Shown piece by piece: positions 1 to 8,194 of a stretch of 64,000 bases of DNA. The translations under genes were made by a program, and so were the position numbers. Each line of letters starts with the position of its first letter. Position 1 is the first letter of the stretch. Origin of the DNA: Clostridiales bacterium (GTDB taxonomy: Bacteria; Bacillota; Clostridia; Oscillospirales; CAG-272); contig DPGD01000045.1 in NCBI GenBank assembly GCA_003522145.1, positions 56,964 to 120,963 of the forward strand, given 5' to 3'. The notes beneath the pieces are model-generated. The model was not told the DNA's origin, did not search any database, and was given only the letters and a program-made list of their open reading frames with translations.

Positions 1-143
1 AGCGCACATCGGCCCCATTGCTTCAGAATGACCGGATGCCCCACCCGCATCCGAAGCTCTTCCGGCGGTTCGGAATGCTCGGAAAGCAGGAAAAACAAGG
101 GGGAAGGCAGAATTTTCTGCAGTTTTTGTAGAGTGGGATCCAT
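1..143 (-). CDS. spoIIIAA: Stage III sporulation protein AA, N-terminal fragment cut by window edge
   Basis: The minus strand opens at ATG 143 with AAGGATGG about 6 bases upstream and stays open to the window edge, giving 47 residues. The fragment reads MDPTLQKLQKILPSPLFFLL and then PEELRMRVGHPVIL. This matches the start of SpoIIIAA proteins, which have a short leading helix followed by an (E)EIR-x-R-x-GRP-like segment. SpoIIIAA is the mother-cell ATPase of the SpoIIIA-SpoIIQ feeding-tube complex that supports forespore development after engulfment. The ATPase motifs lie beyond the window, so the call rests only on the N-terminal pattern and the sporulation context (spo0A is immediately upstream). 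In a typical genome the remaining spoIIIAB-AH genes would follow to the left. Confidence 0.65.
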   Translation of the reverse strand, partial: MDPTLQKLQKILPSPLFFLLSEHSEPPEELRMRVGHPVILKQWGRCA

Positions 144-494
144 CGTTTTCCATCCTTCTTTTTGCTTCACTTTTTCACGCACTGCTTTTACAGTCTATGA
201 AAGAGGGACAAGATGTATGACAGGCTGTCCTTTGAAGTTTTTTGCTCGACATATCGGAAAAGGACATACGCTTTCGGAGGCTGAATGAAAGAAAAAGGGA
301 GGCAAAAAACTCTGACCGAGTTTTTTACACCTCCGACGACTGCCAATCAAGGGTCAAACAGACCAAGGTTGCATCAAAGCCGGAATCCGGACCGGTAAGT
401 TTTTGGGGCCGTAAAAAAGCGAGTTTTTACAGCCCCAAAACAGCTCAAAGTAAATTTATATTTACAATAGTAAATAAAATATAACCAGTAATTT
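144..494. other. Intergenic region between spo0A and spoIIIAA
   Basis: No convincing gene is visible. The region holds a strong palindrome (298-334) that recurs at 37.1 kb, and an AT-rich inverted repeat TATTTAC-N4-GTAAATA at 459-476 that recurs at 31.7 kb. Both are listed separately. The spoIIIAA ribosome-binding site lies at about 149-157. Confidence 0.6.
298..334. repeat. Terminator-like palindrome, copy 1 of a dispersed repeat
   Basis: GGAGG and about ten further bases pair with GAGTTTTTTACACCTCC around a 5-base TGACC loop. The same core (AAACTCTGACCGAG, then TTTTTACACCTCC) occurs in inverted orientation at 37111-37149. The T-run after the stem would let it terminate transcripts, for example those leaving spo0A toward the left. 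Confidence 0.7.
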
Positions 495-1274
495 TTATGA
501 CAGCTTGTTTGAAAGACGAAGATTGTCGGCAATCATCGCAATGAACTCACTGTTTGTTGGCTTTCCCTTGTCGGTCTGGACGGTATAGCCGAAAAAGGAA
601 TTCAGTGTATCCACATCTCCCCGATCCCAGGCAACTTCAATGGCATGACGGATGGCCCGCTCCACACGGGAAGAGGTGGTCTGATACTGTTTGGCAACGG
701 TAGGATAAAGAATTTTGGTGACGGCATTGATCACCTCTTTGTCGGAAATTGCCATGAGAATGGCGGTACGCAGATATTGATAGCCCTTGATATGGGCAGG
801 AACCCCGATTTGGTGAATCACTTTTGTAACCTGTGTTTCAAGGTCCGCGCCCCGGTTTTTGGCTGTCTGCGTGACCCCTCCGTTGCGTAGCTTGTTCCGG
901 TAGACTCTGCGGATGCGGGAAGCCAGATTTTCATAATCCACAGGCTTGGTCATGCAATAATCGGCTCCCGATTCAATGGCTTCTTCATAAATATTGGGGT
1001 TGGGAGCGTCCGAAAGGACGATATAGGAGGGCGGGTTGTCGGGCAAAAAGGACATTTTTTCAGCAGAACGGATCACCTGCACACAATCCATTCTGGAAAG
1101 CCATACATCTAAAAGCACCACATCGGGATGAAACCGGTTGATAATCTGGAGCGCATCTTCTCCCGAAACCGCTTCTTCAAATCGTGTAAATCCAAGTTGC
1201 TTTAAGGCGGCTTTGGTTTTGTTGCGGAATTCGTTGTTTTCGTCTGCAATCAGTATTTTCAGTGTTTGTTCCAT
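495..1274 (-). CDS. spo0A: Sporulation master response regulator Spo0A
   Basis: 259 aa from ATG 1274, which is preceded by GAGGAAAC. An upstream in-frame extension lacks a comparable site. Residues 1-125 form a receiver domain: acidic pair in ILIADENNEF, phosphoacceptor Asp in DVVLLDVWLSRMD, conserved Lys in MTKPVD. The C-terminal domain (about 145-259) is the Spo0A-specific DNA-binding fold with the recognition segment TTSSRVERAIRHAIEVAW. B. subtilis Spo0A has 267 residues, so the gene is full length. Phosphorylated Spo0A commits the cell to sporulation by binding 0A boxes. Oddities: the usual Met-Pro after the phosphoacceptor is replaced by Leu-Ser, and the acidic pocket is Asp-Glu. No clear 0A box was seen in the promoter region. 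AT-rich sequence with two CCAAATATT copies (near 1357 and 1430) lies upstream. Confidence 0.95.
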   Translation of the reverse strand: MEQTLKILIADENNEFRNKTKAALKQLGFTRFEEAVSGEDALQIINRFHPDVVLLDVWLSRMDCVQVIRSAEKMSFLPDNPPSYIVLSDAPNPNIYEEAIESGADYCMTKPVDYENLASRIRRVYRNKLRNGGVTQTAKNRGADLETQVTKVIHQIGVPAHIKGYQYLRTAILMAISDKEVINAVTKILYPTVAKQYQTTSSRVERAIRHAIEVAWDRGDVDTLNSFFGYTVQTDKGKPTNSEFIAMIADNLRLSNKLS

Positions 1275-1463
1275 GGTAGTTTCCTCAGCTTTCATAGTTT
1301 TTCTTTTCTGTTCGATTTTTTGACGCCAAATCTTGTGCCTTAATATTACCATATTTTACCAAATATTGCAATAGAAGGAATTATAAAATATTGAACAAAC
1401 TTTCGCATTGGAAATTGGTAAAAATTGCCAAATATTTTTCCGTCTGCTCGCCCGAAAAATTAT

Positions 1464-1691
1464 TCAGGGGTTGCTTTTGAACTGACGGTTGTATTTTCGC
1501 AAGAGCAGGTCGTATTTTTTTCCGGTAAAACCGTGTTCTGAAAGGAGATCCCGCAGGGTCCCTTCATAGCCGGTCACGGTCATGTACAAGCGCAGTCTGG
1601 AAATGAATTCTATGGCGTCCCATTCTTCTTTTTCCGCAATTTTGAAAGTATCCTGCAAAAACAAATCGTACAGGCGATTTTGGGGATTCAT
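1464..1691 (-). CDS. Small protein of unknown function (75 aa)
   Basis: 75 codons from ATG 1691 with AAGGAG about 9 bases upstream. Product begins MNPQNRLYDLFLQDTFKIAE and ends in a basic segment (LLLRKYNRQFKSNP). It is charged, predicted mostly helical, and has no signal peptide or membrane segment. It sits between spo0A and an unknown 135-aa gene on the same strand, about 190 bases upstream of spo0A, so it may share a transcript. I do not recognise a family. The good ribosome-binding site and codon pattern argue that it is real. Confidence 0.6.
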   Translation of the reverse strand: MNPQNRLYDLFLQDTFKIAEKEEWDAIEFISRLRLYMTVTGYEGTLRDLLSEHGFTGKKYDLLLRKYNRQFKSNP

Positions 1692-1769
1692 AGAAAAAGA
1701 CTCCTTTCAAACAAAAAAATCACAGTTTCCTGTGATTTCATTGTATGTGTTCGGTTTGGAAATCATGAT

Positions 1770-2177
1770 TCACTCAAAGGGTTTTTCCGCGTGTTTTTTA
1801 CAATGCTCGATAAAAAATCCCTCGGTATTGAGATAGTAGCTGCCGTCCGGCTGCTTCCGGTAGCCCAAAGCCTGAACCAACCGCTCCTGATTTTCGGCAG
1901 GGGAGAGAAAATATCCCTCGGTGGCCCCCACCGAATCCATAAAGTTCATACAGGCTCTTCCGCAGATAAACATGACTTCAAAGTCCTCTTTCTCTTTGCG
2001 GAAACAGATCTGCCGGAGGCATCCTTTTTTTCCTTTGATGCAGAAGGTGATCACACCGGCTTCCTCTTCATCAATCCAAACTCTGTATGCCAGGTCGTCT
2101 ATGCGGAATTCGGCGCCAAGCCGGGCGCAGATCTCCCTTTGTTCTTCTTTAGACTGTATGGGGAAGCACTTAAACAT
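1770..2177 (-). CDS. Hypothetical protein, possibly GNAT-fold-like
   Basis: 135 aa. The start overlaps the end of the pseudouridine-synthase gene by 8 bases, which suggests translational coupling. The sequence alternates beta-like stretches (AYRVWIDEEEAGVITFCIKG, then DFEVMFICGRACMNFM) and ends with a short beta-hairpin-like segment around PDGSYYLNTEGFFIEHC. That layout is reminiscent of a small N-acetyltransferase-type fold, but I see no clear acetyl-CoA loop (Q/R-x-x-G-x-G/A), so no activity is assigned. It lies within a housekeeping/sporulation gene run. Confidence 0.6.
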   Translation of the reverse strand: MFKCFPIQSKEEQREICARLGAEFRIDDLAYRVWIDEEEAGVITFCIKGKKGCLRQICFRKEKEDFEVMFICGRACMNFMDSVGATEGYFLSPAENQERLVQALGYRKQPDGSYYLNTEGFFIEHCKKHAEKPFE

Positions 2178-2895
2178 GGTTTTCCTCCCCTTTCAGGTAG
2201 GAAACCTGTTCCTTGGTCAGATAGCGCCACTCGCCAACCCGAAGTCTGCCCAAAGTCAGATTTCCGATGGCAATGCGTTTGAGAAACCGGATCTGCAAGC
2301 CCACCTGCTCGCACATTTTCCGGATCTGGCGGTTCCGCCCTTCATACAGAGTCATTTGTAAAAGGGTTTTGCCGTCTTTCCTTTTTAAGACCTCGGTGTA
2401 GACCGGGCGGATGGGATAGCCGTCGATTTCCATAGGAGAAAGCAGGGTCTTATACTGCTCCTCGGTGATTTCTCCCTCCACCTTTACATTGTATATCTTG
2501 GGAATACTATGGCGGGGATGGGTCAGTGTTTCGGTCAAAGCTCCGTCGTCGGTCAGCAGAAGAAGCCCTTCGGAAGCCATATCCAATCTTCCGATGGGAT
2601 ACACCCGGCGGCCCACGGCTTTTACTAAGTCGGTTACGCAGGGTCTGCCCTTTTCGTCGTTGGCAGTGGTCACATACCCGGCAGGCTTATTCAGCATGAT
2701 GTAGACATGCTCCCCCCGGGGCATCACGACCTTCCGGTTTTTATACAGCACCTGGTCCACACCCGGAGTCACCTTGGTTCCCAATTCGGCAGGGACACCG
2801 TTGACCGTTACCAAGCCTTTTCGGATCTCTTCTTCGGCGGCACGGCGGGACATCAATCCGCAGTCCGCCATATATTTTTGCAAGCGTTCTTCCAT
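2170..2895 (-). CDS. rluB: rRNA pseudouridine synthase, RsuA/RluB family
   Basis: 241 aa. Residues 1-60 form an S4 RNA-binding domain (ERLQKYMADCGLMSRRAAEE). The catalytic domain contains IGRLDMASEGLLLLTDDGAL with the catalytic Asp near residue 105, and GRNRQIRKMCEQVG near the C-terminus. The family isomerises a single uridine in 23S or 16S rRNA. In Firmicutes the homologue next to scpA/scpB is usually RluB-like (23S U2605). It follows the D,D-carboxypeptidase gene by about 40 bases on the same strand, a pairing frequent in Clostridia. The exact target nucleotide cannot be read from sequence alone. Confidence 0.9.
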   Translation of the reverse strand: MEERLQKYMADCGLMSRRAAEEEIRKGLVTVNGVPAELGTKVTPGVDQVLYKNRKVVMPRGEHVYIMLNKPAGYVTTANDEKGRPCVTDLVKAVGRRVYPIGRLDMASEGLLLLTDDGALTETLTHPRHSIPKIYNVKVEGEITEEQYKTLLSPMEIDGYPIRPVYTEVLKRKDGKTLLQMTLYEGRNRQIRKMCEQVGLQIRFLKRIAIGNLTLGRLRVGEWRYLTKEQVSYLKGEENHV

Positions 2896-2934
2896 ATCCT
2901 TCTCAATCCTTATTTTTGAAGATCGGTTAAAAAA

Positions 2935-4068
2935 TCAGCCATCCAGTCCGAACAGGGACCGGAGAAAGAGCAACAGGCGCCTCCAGAGTCCGGGTTGCGG
3001 CGGCTCTTCCACCTGCTCCGCAGAAAGAAGGGGCAGGGTCCGGTATAGTTTTCCGTCCAGATACACTTCCACCTGCCCCACCACACTTCCTTCGCTCAAG
3101 GGCGGATAGAGACACTCCGGCGCATAGATTCTGGAAGTCACCCGGCTGTCCGACGAGCCGAGCAAAGACAGTCCCTCGCTGTATACCTCAATTTTCCGCT
3201 GTTCCGCATTTGCCATAGGGAGGCTCAGCGTCACTCCCTCAAAGAAGAACCGACGGACTGTATCAAAACCGTAGGCATACAGGTTGGTATGGCTTTCCCA
3301 GTCATTGCGGCAGTTCAGGGTCACGCAGACCAAGGTGGTACCGTTACGGCGGCAGGCGCTGACCAAACATCTGCCGGAGTGCATCGTGTAGCCGGTTTTC
3401 ACTCCGATACAACCCTTCAGAGAAAACAGCAGACGGTTGTGGTTTGTAAGAGTGCGTCGGCTCTCTTCTTTCCCGACGGTTATATACTTGGTAGCCGCAA
3501 TTTTGGCAAAATCCGGATTGTCCAAAGCGGAACAGGCAAGAATCGCCAGGTCATAGGCCGTGGTTCGGTGTTCTTCGTCATCTAAACCGTGGGGATTTGT
3601 AAAATGGGTGTTTTTCATGCCCAAGGACCTGGCTTTTTCATTCATCATTGCGGCAAAGTCCTCTATAGAGCCGGCCACATGCTCCGCAAGAGCCGTGGCT
3701 GCGTCGTTTGCCGAAGCAAGCATCAGACAGTAAAGCAATTCCTTTACGGTCAGATGCTCGCCCTTGCGCAAATAGGCGGAGGAGCCTTCGGTCAGAGAAG
3801 CGTTTTCCGAAACCACCACATCCTCATTTAAGTCCGCTTGTTCCAGAACCACCAGGCAGGTCATGATCTTGGTGGTACTGGCGGGGGACAGGGAGAGATG
3901 CTCGTTCTCTCCGGCAATTTTCAGCCGATCCTCCTTTTCAAGCAGCACATACCCTCCGGCATACACGGAAGGACGCAGAATGACGGGGGAGGCCCTCCCC
4001 GGATTTCCGAAAATCGGCAGAAAAAACAAGGTCCATAGGGTCAATAGAACAGCAATTCCTTTTTTCAT
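2935..4068 (-). CDS. Secreted D-alanyl-D-alanine carboxypeptidase (DacF/DacB type, S11)
   Basis: 377 aa with an N-terminal signal peptide (MKKGIAVLLTLWTLFFLPIF). All three penicillin-binding motifs are present: S64-T-T-K67, S119-A-N121 and K224-T-G226. A C-terminal beta domain (about 275-340) and a hydrophobic/basic tail that could anchor it in the membrane follow. The enzyme trims terminal D-Ala from peptidoglycan pentapeptides. The neighbours gerW and the rluB-like gene recall the clostridial sporulation-linked DacF locus. Upstream, about 4103-4131 on the minus strand, GCATA then CATAGGAT at 16-base spacing loosely resembles a sporulation-sigma promoter. That reading is weak. Confidence 0.9.
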   Translation of the reverse strand: MKKGIAVLLTLWTLFFLPIFGNPGRASPVILRPSVYAGGYVLLEKEDRLKIAGENEHLSLSPASTTKIMTCLVVLEQADLNEDVVVSENASLTEGSSAYLRKGEHLTVKELLYCLMLASANDAATALAEHVAGSIEDFAAMMNEKARSLGMKNTHFTNPHGLDDEEHRTTAYDLAILACSALDNPDFAKIAATKYITVGKEESRRTLTNHNRLLFSLKGCIGVKTGYTMHSGRCLVSACRRNGTTLVCVTLNCRNDWESHTNLYAYGFDTVRRFFFEGVTLSLPMANAEQRKIEVYSEGLSLLGSSDSRVTSRIYAPECLYPPLSEGSVVGQVEVYLDGKLYRTLPLLSAEQVEEPPQPGLWRRLLLFLRSLFGLDG

Positions 4069-4143
4069 ACGGCAAAAAGTCCCTTTACTTTTTTTGACTA
4101 CTGCTTATCCTATGGGAATTATCTGCCGTTTATGCCGGAGGGT

Positions 4144-4635
4144 TTATCCCTTTTCGGCGTTTTCGGTTTTTTCGTCGTTTTCAGCCGGTTCCTCGGCGCT
4201 TTTTTCTTTCTTGAATTTTGCAATTACTGTTTTGATTTTATCCGCAATTTCGGGTGAGCGCTCCAGAAGATCGCTGATTGCGTCCACAACGGCGCCCACG
4301 GTCCCCTTGTTGGAGGCGCTGTCCACGGTCAGCATCTCGACCGAGCCGCCGGCCCGGATCACCAGGAACCCCACCGGAGAAGCCGTAATGCCGGTGCCTC
4401 CACCGCCTCCGAAGGAGGAAAGAGAAGCAGGGGCGGTTTTATCGGAAAACGGGGTATGCTTGCCGAAATAGTCTAACCCCCCGGTAGCCAATCCAATCGA
4501 AATTTTGGTGACCGGAATGATCGTGGTTCCGTTTTCTGCGGTAAAAGGAGTGCCCAACACGGTGTTGGCATCCACCACATCCTTGATTCCTTCAAGGGTG
4601 GATTTGATCAGTTCATTCTGCTTGGAATCTGACAT
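4144..4635 (-). CDS. gerW: Spore protein GerW/YtfJ family
   Basis: 163 aa. Contains the family signature: GTPFTAENGTTIIPVTKISI, a central glycine-rich stretch (FGGGGGTGITASPVGFLVI) and a C-terminal charged tail. In B. subtilis YtfJ (GerW) is made in the forespore and is needed for efficient germination with L-alanine. The tail here (KKEKSAEEPAENDEKTENAE) is low-complexity. It lies 15 bases downstream of the DUF2953 gene, a conserved pair in spore-formers. Confidence 0.9.
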   Translation of the reverse strand: MSDSKQNELIKSTLEGIKDVVDANTVLGTPFTAENGTTIIPVTKISIGLATGGLDYFGKHTPFSDKTAPASLSSFGGGGGTGITASPVGFLVIRAGGSVEMLTVDSASNKGTVGAVVDAISDLLERSPEIADKIKTVIAKFKKEKSAEEPAENDEKTENAEKG

Positions 4636-4650
4636 AAGTGCCTTCCTTTC

Positions 4651-5340
4651 TTATTTTTCGGCGATATTCGCCTTTTGTTTCAAAGTTTCTTTTTCTACCT
4701 GTTGTTCTTTTTTCTGTTGCAGAAGCAGATATTTCATCAAAGCGGGAAGAAGAATGTGTACCGCCTGCCACAGACAAAGCGAAAGCGTGATCCGTACCCT
4801 GCAGGAGCCTTCGATTTTGTCAAATCTGCTGCGGATATAGATTTCTTCCTCCCGGCCCATTTTCAGATGGGTGATATTCCTTAAAAATTCCAGAAATGCG
4901 GTTCCCCCGGAAACAGCGGAGCCGTAGAGAAGAGCGGTTTTGGCGGCATCTTCCGAGGCAATTTCAATCTGGAGCTGATCCACCCGCAGGTGCAGGTGCT
5001 TCAGGAAGCGCCCCAAAGCGGGCAGAATGACTTCGGTAAACAACTGCCTGTAGAAAGAGAACATCTCGAAGAAATCCGGCTTTTTGGAGACTGCTTTTTC
5101 CTTTTTCTGTTTCTTTTTCTTCTCTTTTTTTGCTTTTTTTTCGGAGGGAAGCTGTCCCTTTATACGCAGCTTTTCTTTCTTCGGAAAAAGGGTAAAGGAA
5201 AGGAACAGAACCTTCAATTTCACGGAAAAGCTACCGTCGTAGCGCAGCTGTACACCCACGCGCAAAAGAAGCAAAAGGCCGAAAAGCAAAAGAAGTCCGC
5301 CGAGTATTGCAAGGATCACAAGAAATACAGACAAGCACAT
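4651..5340 (-). CDS. DUF2953 family membrane-associated protein
   Basis: 229 aa. One N-terminal transmembrane segment (VFLVILAILGGLLLLFGLLL) is followed by a beta-rich segment and a strongly basic lysine/glutamate stretch at about 68-85 (KKAKKEKKKKQKKEKAV). The C-terminal half resembles DUF2953 proteins, which in Clostridia and Bacilli (YtfI) are encoded directly upstream of ytfJ/gerW. Function unknown. Genomic linkage suggests a spore-envelope role. Confidence 0.8.
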   Translation of the reverse strand: MCLSVFLVILAILGGLLLLFGLLLLLRVGVQLRYDGSFSVKLKVLFLSFTLFPKKEKLRIKGQLPSEKKAKKEKKKKQKKEKAVSKKPDFFEMFSFYRQLFTEVILPALGRFLKHLHLRVDQLQIEIASEDAAKTALLYGSAVSGGTAFLEFLRNITHLKMGREEEIYIRSRFDKIEGSCRVRITLSLCLWQAVHILLPALMKYLLLQQKKEQQVEKETLKQKANIAEK

Positions 5341-5393
5341 TCCTCCTTTTGATTGGTTGGGTGGGATCGAAGGATTCTTCCGGGCCGTTTGGT

Positions 5394-6002
5394 TCAGTCT
5401 ACAGCTCCGGACGCTTCCTCGATGGTGGTTTGTTTTCCCTTTTCTGCCAAGGGAAGAGCGGAGCTGACGGTGGGCAATTCCTCAAGGGAACGAAGACCGA
5501 ACACTCTGAGAAATTCTTCGGTGGTTCCGTAGAGAATCGGTTTTCCGGGGGCGTCCAGCCGCCCTTTCATTTCAATCAGCTGTTTGTCGCAGAGCGTGCC
5601 GATGGCCCAGGAGCAATCCACTCCCCGTATCTGCTCCACATAGGCTTTGGTCACCGGCTGGTTGTAAGCGATGATGGCTAACGCCTCCAGGCAGGAAGCG
5701 GACAGCTTGCCGGAGCTTTTGATGCCCATGGCGGTGCGGATATACTCTTTGTATTCTCCCTTGGAGCAAAGCTGACAGGAATCATCCAGAATCAGAAACA
5801 GGATGCCCCGGGAGCTTTGATTGTATGCCTTGGCATACTCCTCGGCAAAACAGCGCATTTCCTTTTCGGTTTTTTGGAAGGTTTGAGCCAGCTTTTCAAA
5901 GGAGAGGGGATAGCCGGAGGCAAAGAGTACGGCCTCCAAGGCCTCCCCAAGCTGCTCACTGCTCAGCAGATCCAGTGACTGCTGTTCGTTTGTCTCGTTC
6001 AT
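5394..6002 (-). CDS. scpB: Segregation and condensation protein B
   Basis: 202 aa winged-helix protein. Recognisable by LGEALEAVLFASGYPLSFEK at the start and by ALAIIAYNQPVTKAYVEQIR followed by RLDAPGKPILYGTTEEFLRV. ScpB dimers bind the ScpA kleisin, which bridges the SMC heads in the chromosome-condensing SMC-ScpAB complex. The reading frame overlaps the end of scpA by 47 bases, implying coupled translation. Length is typical. Confidence 0.95.
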   Translation of the reverse strand: MNETNEQQSLDLLSSEQLGEALEAVLFASGYPLSFEKLAQTFQKTEKEMRCFAEEYAKAYNQSSRGILFLILDDSCQLCSKGEYKEYIRTAMGIKSSGKLSASCLEALAIIAYNQPVTKAYVEQIRGVDCSWAIGTLCDKQLIEMKGRLDAPGKPILYGTTEEFLRVFGLRSLEELPTVSSALPLAEKGKQTTIEEASGAVD

Positions 6003-6750
6003 AGTTTATCTCCAGATAGGGATTTTCGGGATCGTCCACCGCAATGGTAACCTCCTGTTTTCGGATCAACTGCAGAAGGGCAATAAAGGTGGCCACAATG
6101 TCCGAACGGGTTTCATTGTGCAGGATCAGTTCCTCAAGGGACACTCTTCCTTTTCTTTTCATGTAGCGCAAAACAGAGAAAACCTTTTCATGAATCGGGG
6201 TGATCTTCGCCGTGGCAATGGTGCGCAGGGCGAACTCCGGCTCCTCTGTGTGCGCTAAATCCTGTAGCTTTTTTCGCCGTTCGATCCGTTCAAAGGCGGC
6301 AAACAGGGAGTCTAACTCCTGCGGCGCCACATAGGTTTTGTCCACATCGATCTCTTCGCTTTCCTTGGCCATACGGCCGCTGTAAAGCTGGTAAAGGCTG
6401 TTCAGCTCTGCCGCTTTTTCCTTTGCCGCCTTATAATCCATCAAAGATCTCACCAATTCGGAACGGGGGTCGGGCGCATTGCGGTCGCCGGTGTCGGGAA
6501 GAAGCATTTTGCTTTTAATCAGCATCAATTCCGCAGCCATGGCAATAAAATCCCCGGCAATATCGGCATCGGTTTTCTGCAGTTCGGTTACATATTCCAT
6601 ATATTGATCCAGAATCAGTGCAATGGGAATGTCCAGAATGTCCACCTTGTTCTTGGCAATCAGCCGCAAAAGCAGGTCCAGCGGACCGTCAAAAACCTCC
6701 AGATGATACTGGGGCGTTATGGACTCGTTGAAACTGAAGGCCGTATTCAT
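5956..6750 (-). CDS. scpA: Segregation and condensation protein A (kleisin)
   Basis: 264 aa from ATG 6750, which overlaps the TGA of the M50 protease gene (ATGA arrangement). A longer in-frame start exists but has no ribosome-binding site. Hallmarks are FDGPLDLLLRLIAKNKVDI near the N-terminus (SMC-neck contact), a central helical linker, and a C-terminal winged helix (VFSVLRYMKRKGRVSLEEL) that contacts the SMC cap. It works with ScpB, encoded immediately downstream. smc itself is not in the window. Confidence 0.95.
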   Translation of the reverse strand: MNTAFSFNESITPQYHLEVFDGPLDLLLRLIAKNKVDILDIPIALILDQYMEYVTELQKTDADIAGDFIAMAAELMLIKSKMLLPDTGDRNAPDPRSELVRSLMDYKAAKEKAAELNSLYQLYSGRMAKESEEIDVDKTYVAPQELDSLFAAFERIERRKKLQDLAHTEEPEFALRTIATAKITPIHEKVFSVLRYMKRKGRVSLEELILHNETRSDIVATFIALLQLIRKQEVTIAVDDPENPYLEINYERDKRTAVTGSAEQ

Positions 6751-7535
6751 AGGATCCAACCCATCGTGCGGAAGAGCAGATTCACGAGCCATTCAAAAGC
6801 GCCGGAGAAGAAGCTGCTGCCGAACCAGAAGAAAATCAGAAATGCGATCATGATATAGCGCTCGTACTTCATCACACCGAAATAGTATTTGGCGGGCAGG
6901 AACACATAGGCAATCCGGGAACCGTCAAAAGGAGGCAGTGGAATCAGGTTGAAAATGGCCAGCATGAAATTCAGCATAGCCGAAATATAGAGAAAATAGA
7001 GAAGCAAGGCCACAATTTTAAGCCCGGAGGAAAGGTTGAGAACCACATTGAGCAAAAAAACATACAAAAGGGAAGTGTAAGAACTGCCGTATTCTGCCTT
7101 GAAGAAACTGAACAAAGCCTGTAATTGCATATTGTCGGAATTTGCGGAAAGAAAAATTTTGGTGCCGAAAATCAGGCCTGCAAGGGAAAGAAAGCCCAGA
7201 AGAAGGTTCACTAAAGGCCCTGCCGCCGCCGTACAGGCCATGCCCTTTCTCGGATTCTTGAAGTTCCGGCTGTTCACCGGGACGGGCTTTGCCCAGCCGA
7301 TACCGAAAAGCAGCATGGAAATGGTACCGATGGGGTCTAAATGTTTGGCGGGGTTGATGGTGATGCGTCCCAGATTTTTCGCTGTGGGATCCCCCATTTT
7401 GTTTGCGATATATCCGTGGGCCGATTCGTGCAGCGAAAGCGCCAGAAGCACCGCCGGAATACGCAAAAGAAGAGTAATCAGACTGACGATGAAATCGGTT
7501 TTGCTGCTGAATCCGCCTAAGAGATTAAAAAGCAT
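6747..7535 (-). CDS. Site-2 protease family membrane metalloprotease (M50)
   Basis: 262 aa from ATG 7535, with AGGAGA 9 bases upstream. The longer frame runs into the engB end. Several membrane segments carry the zinc motif H36-E-S-A-H40 and, later, NLIPLPPFDGSRI, the second family motif supplying the third metal ligand (Asp). Small prokaryotic S2P-like proteins of this type (YwhC class) are common in Firmicutes and usually lack a PDZ domain, as here. Substrate unknown. It sits between engB and scpA in one same-strand run. Confidence 0.9.
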   Translation of the reverse strand: MLFNLLGGFSSKTDFIVSLITLLLRIPAVLLALSLHESAHGYIANKMGDPTAKNLGRITINPAKHLDPIGTISMLLFGIGWAKPVPVNSRNFKNPRKGMACTAAAGPLVNLLLGFLSLAGLIFGTKIFLSANSDNMQLQALFSFFKAEYGSSYTSLLYVFLLNVVLNLSSGLKIVALLLYFLYISAMLNFMLAIFNLIPLPPFDGSRIAYVFLPAKYYFGVMKYERYIMIAFLIFFWFGSSFFSGAFEWLVNLLFRTMGWIL

Positions 7536-7569
7536 TTCATTTTCTCCTGTTTCTGTGGATTTCCGAGGA

Positions 7570-8169
7570 TCAGTTCTGATCCAGAAATTCAAAAATTCTT
7601 TTCCGGATTTCCTCTGCCGCCGTCGGTTTTAAAGCCGAAAAGGGTATGATTTCCGCTTCCTTTGAAATCAGCGGATGGGTATCAAGGGCTCCGATCATCT
7701 TTTCATACTCGGTTTTGTTCAGCTTATCCGCTTTGGTAGCGATGACCATATAGGGGATCCCGGTATTGTTGAGAAAGGACAGCATCAGATTGTCAAACGA
7801 GGTGGGTCCCGTTTTCAGGTCGATCAGCTGTACCACCAATTCCGGCGCAGAATCGCCGGTAAGATAGGCATCCACCAAATCGGAAAAAACCGCCCGTTCC
7901 GTTCCCGAACGCTTGGCAAAACCGTATCCGGGCAGGTCCACCAGATAGAGCTTCCGGTCGATGTTGTAAAAATTGATGGTCACGGTCTTGCCGGGGGAAG
8001 AGGAGACCCGAGCCAAACTCTTCCGGCGAAGAAGGCAGTTGATGAGACTGCTTTTCCCCACATTGGATCTGCCCGAAAAGGCTACCTTGGGCAAAGGATC
8101 TTTGGGGAACTGGGATACAAAGCCCGCAGAGATCTGCAGGGTAACATTGTTTAAGTTGGGTTTGAGCAT
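7570..8169 (-). CDS. engB: Ribosome-biogenesis GTPase YsxC/EngB
   Basis: 199 aa from ATG 8169, preceded by GGGAGGAG. G1 is G33-RSNVGKS, G3 is DLPGYG, G4 is TKADK and G5 lies in FSALKP. The family acts late in 50S subunit assembly. The gene follows lon, as in B. subtilis and many other Firmicutes. The start lies inside the tail of the upstream region, 25 bases after the lon stop. Confidence 0.95.
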   Translation of the reverse strand: MLKPNLNNVTLQISAGFVSQFPKDPLPKVAFSGRSNVGKSSLINCLLRRKSLARVSSSPGKTVTINFYNIDRKLYLVDLPGYGFAKRSGTERAVFSDLVDAYLTGDSAPELVVQLIDLKTGPTSFDNLMLSFLNNTGIPYMVIATKADKLNKTEYEKMIGALDTHPLISKEAEIIPFSALKPTAAEEIRKRIFEFLDQN

Positions 8170-8194
8170 GGGGTTCTCCTCCCGCGATGAATGT

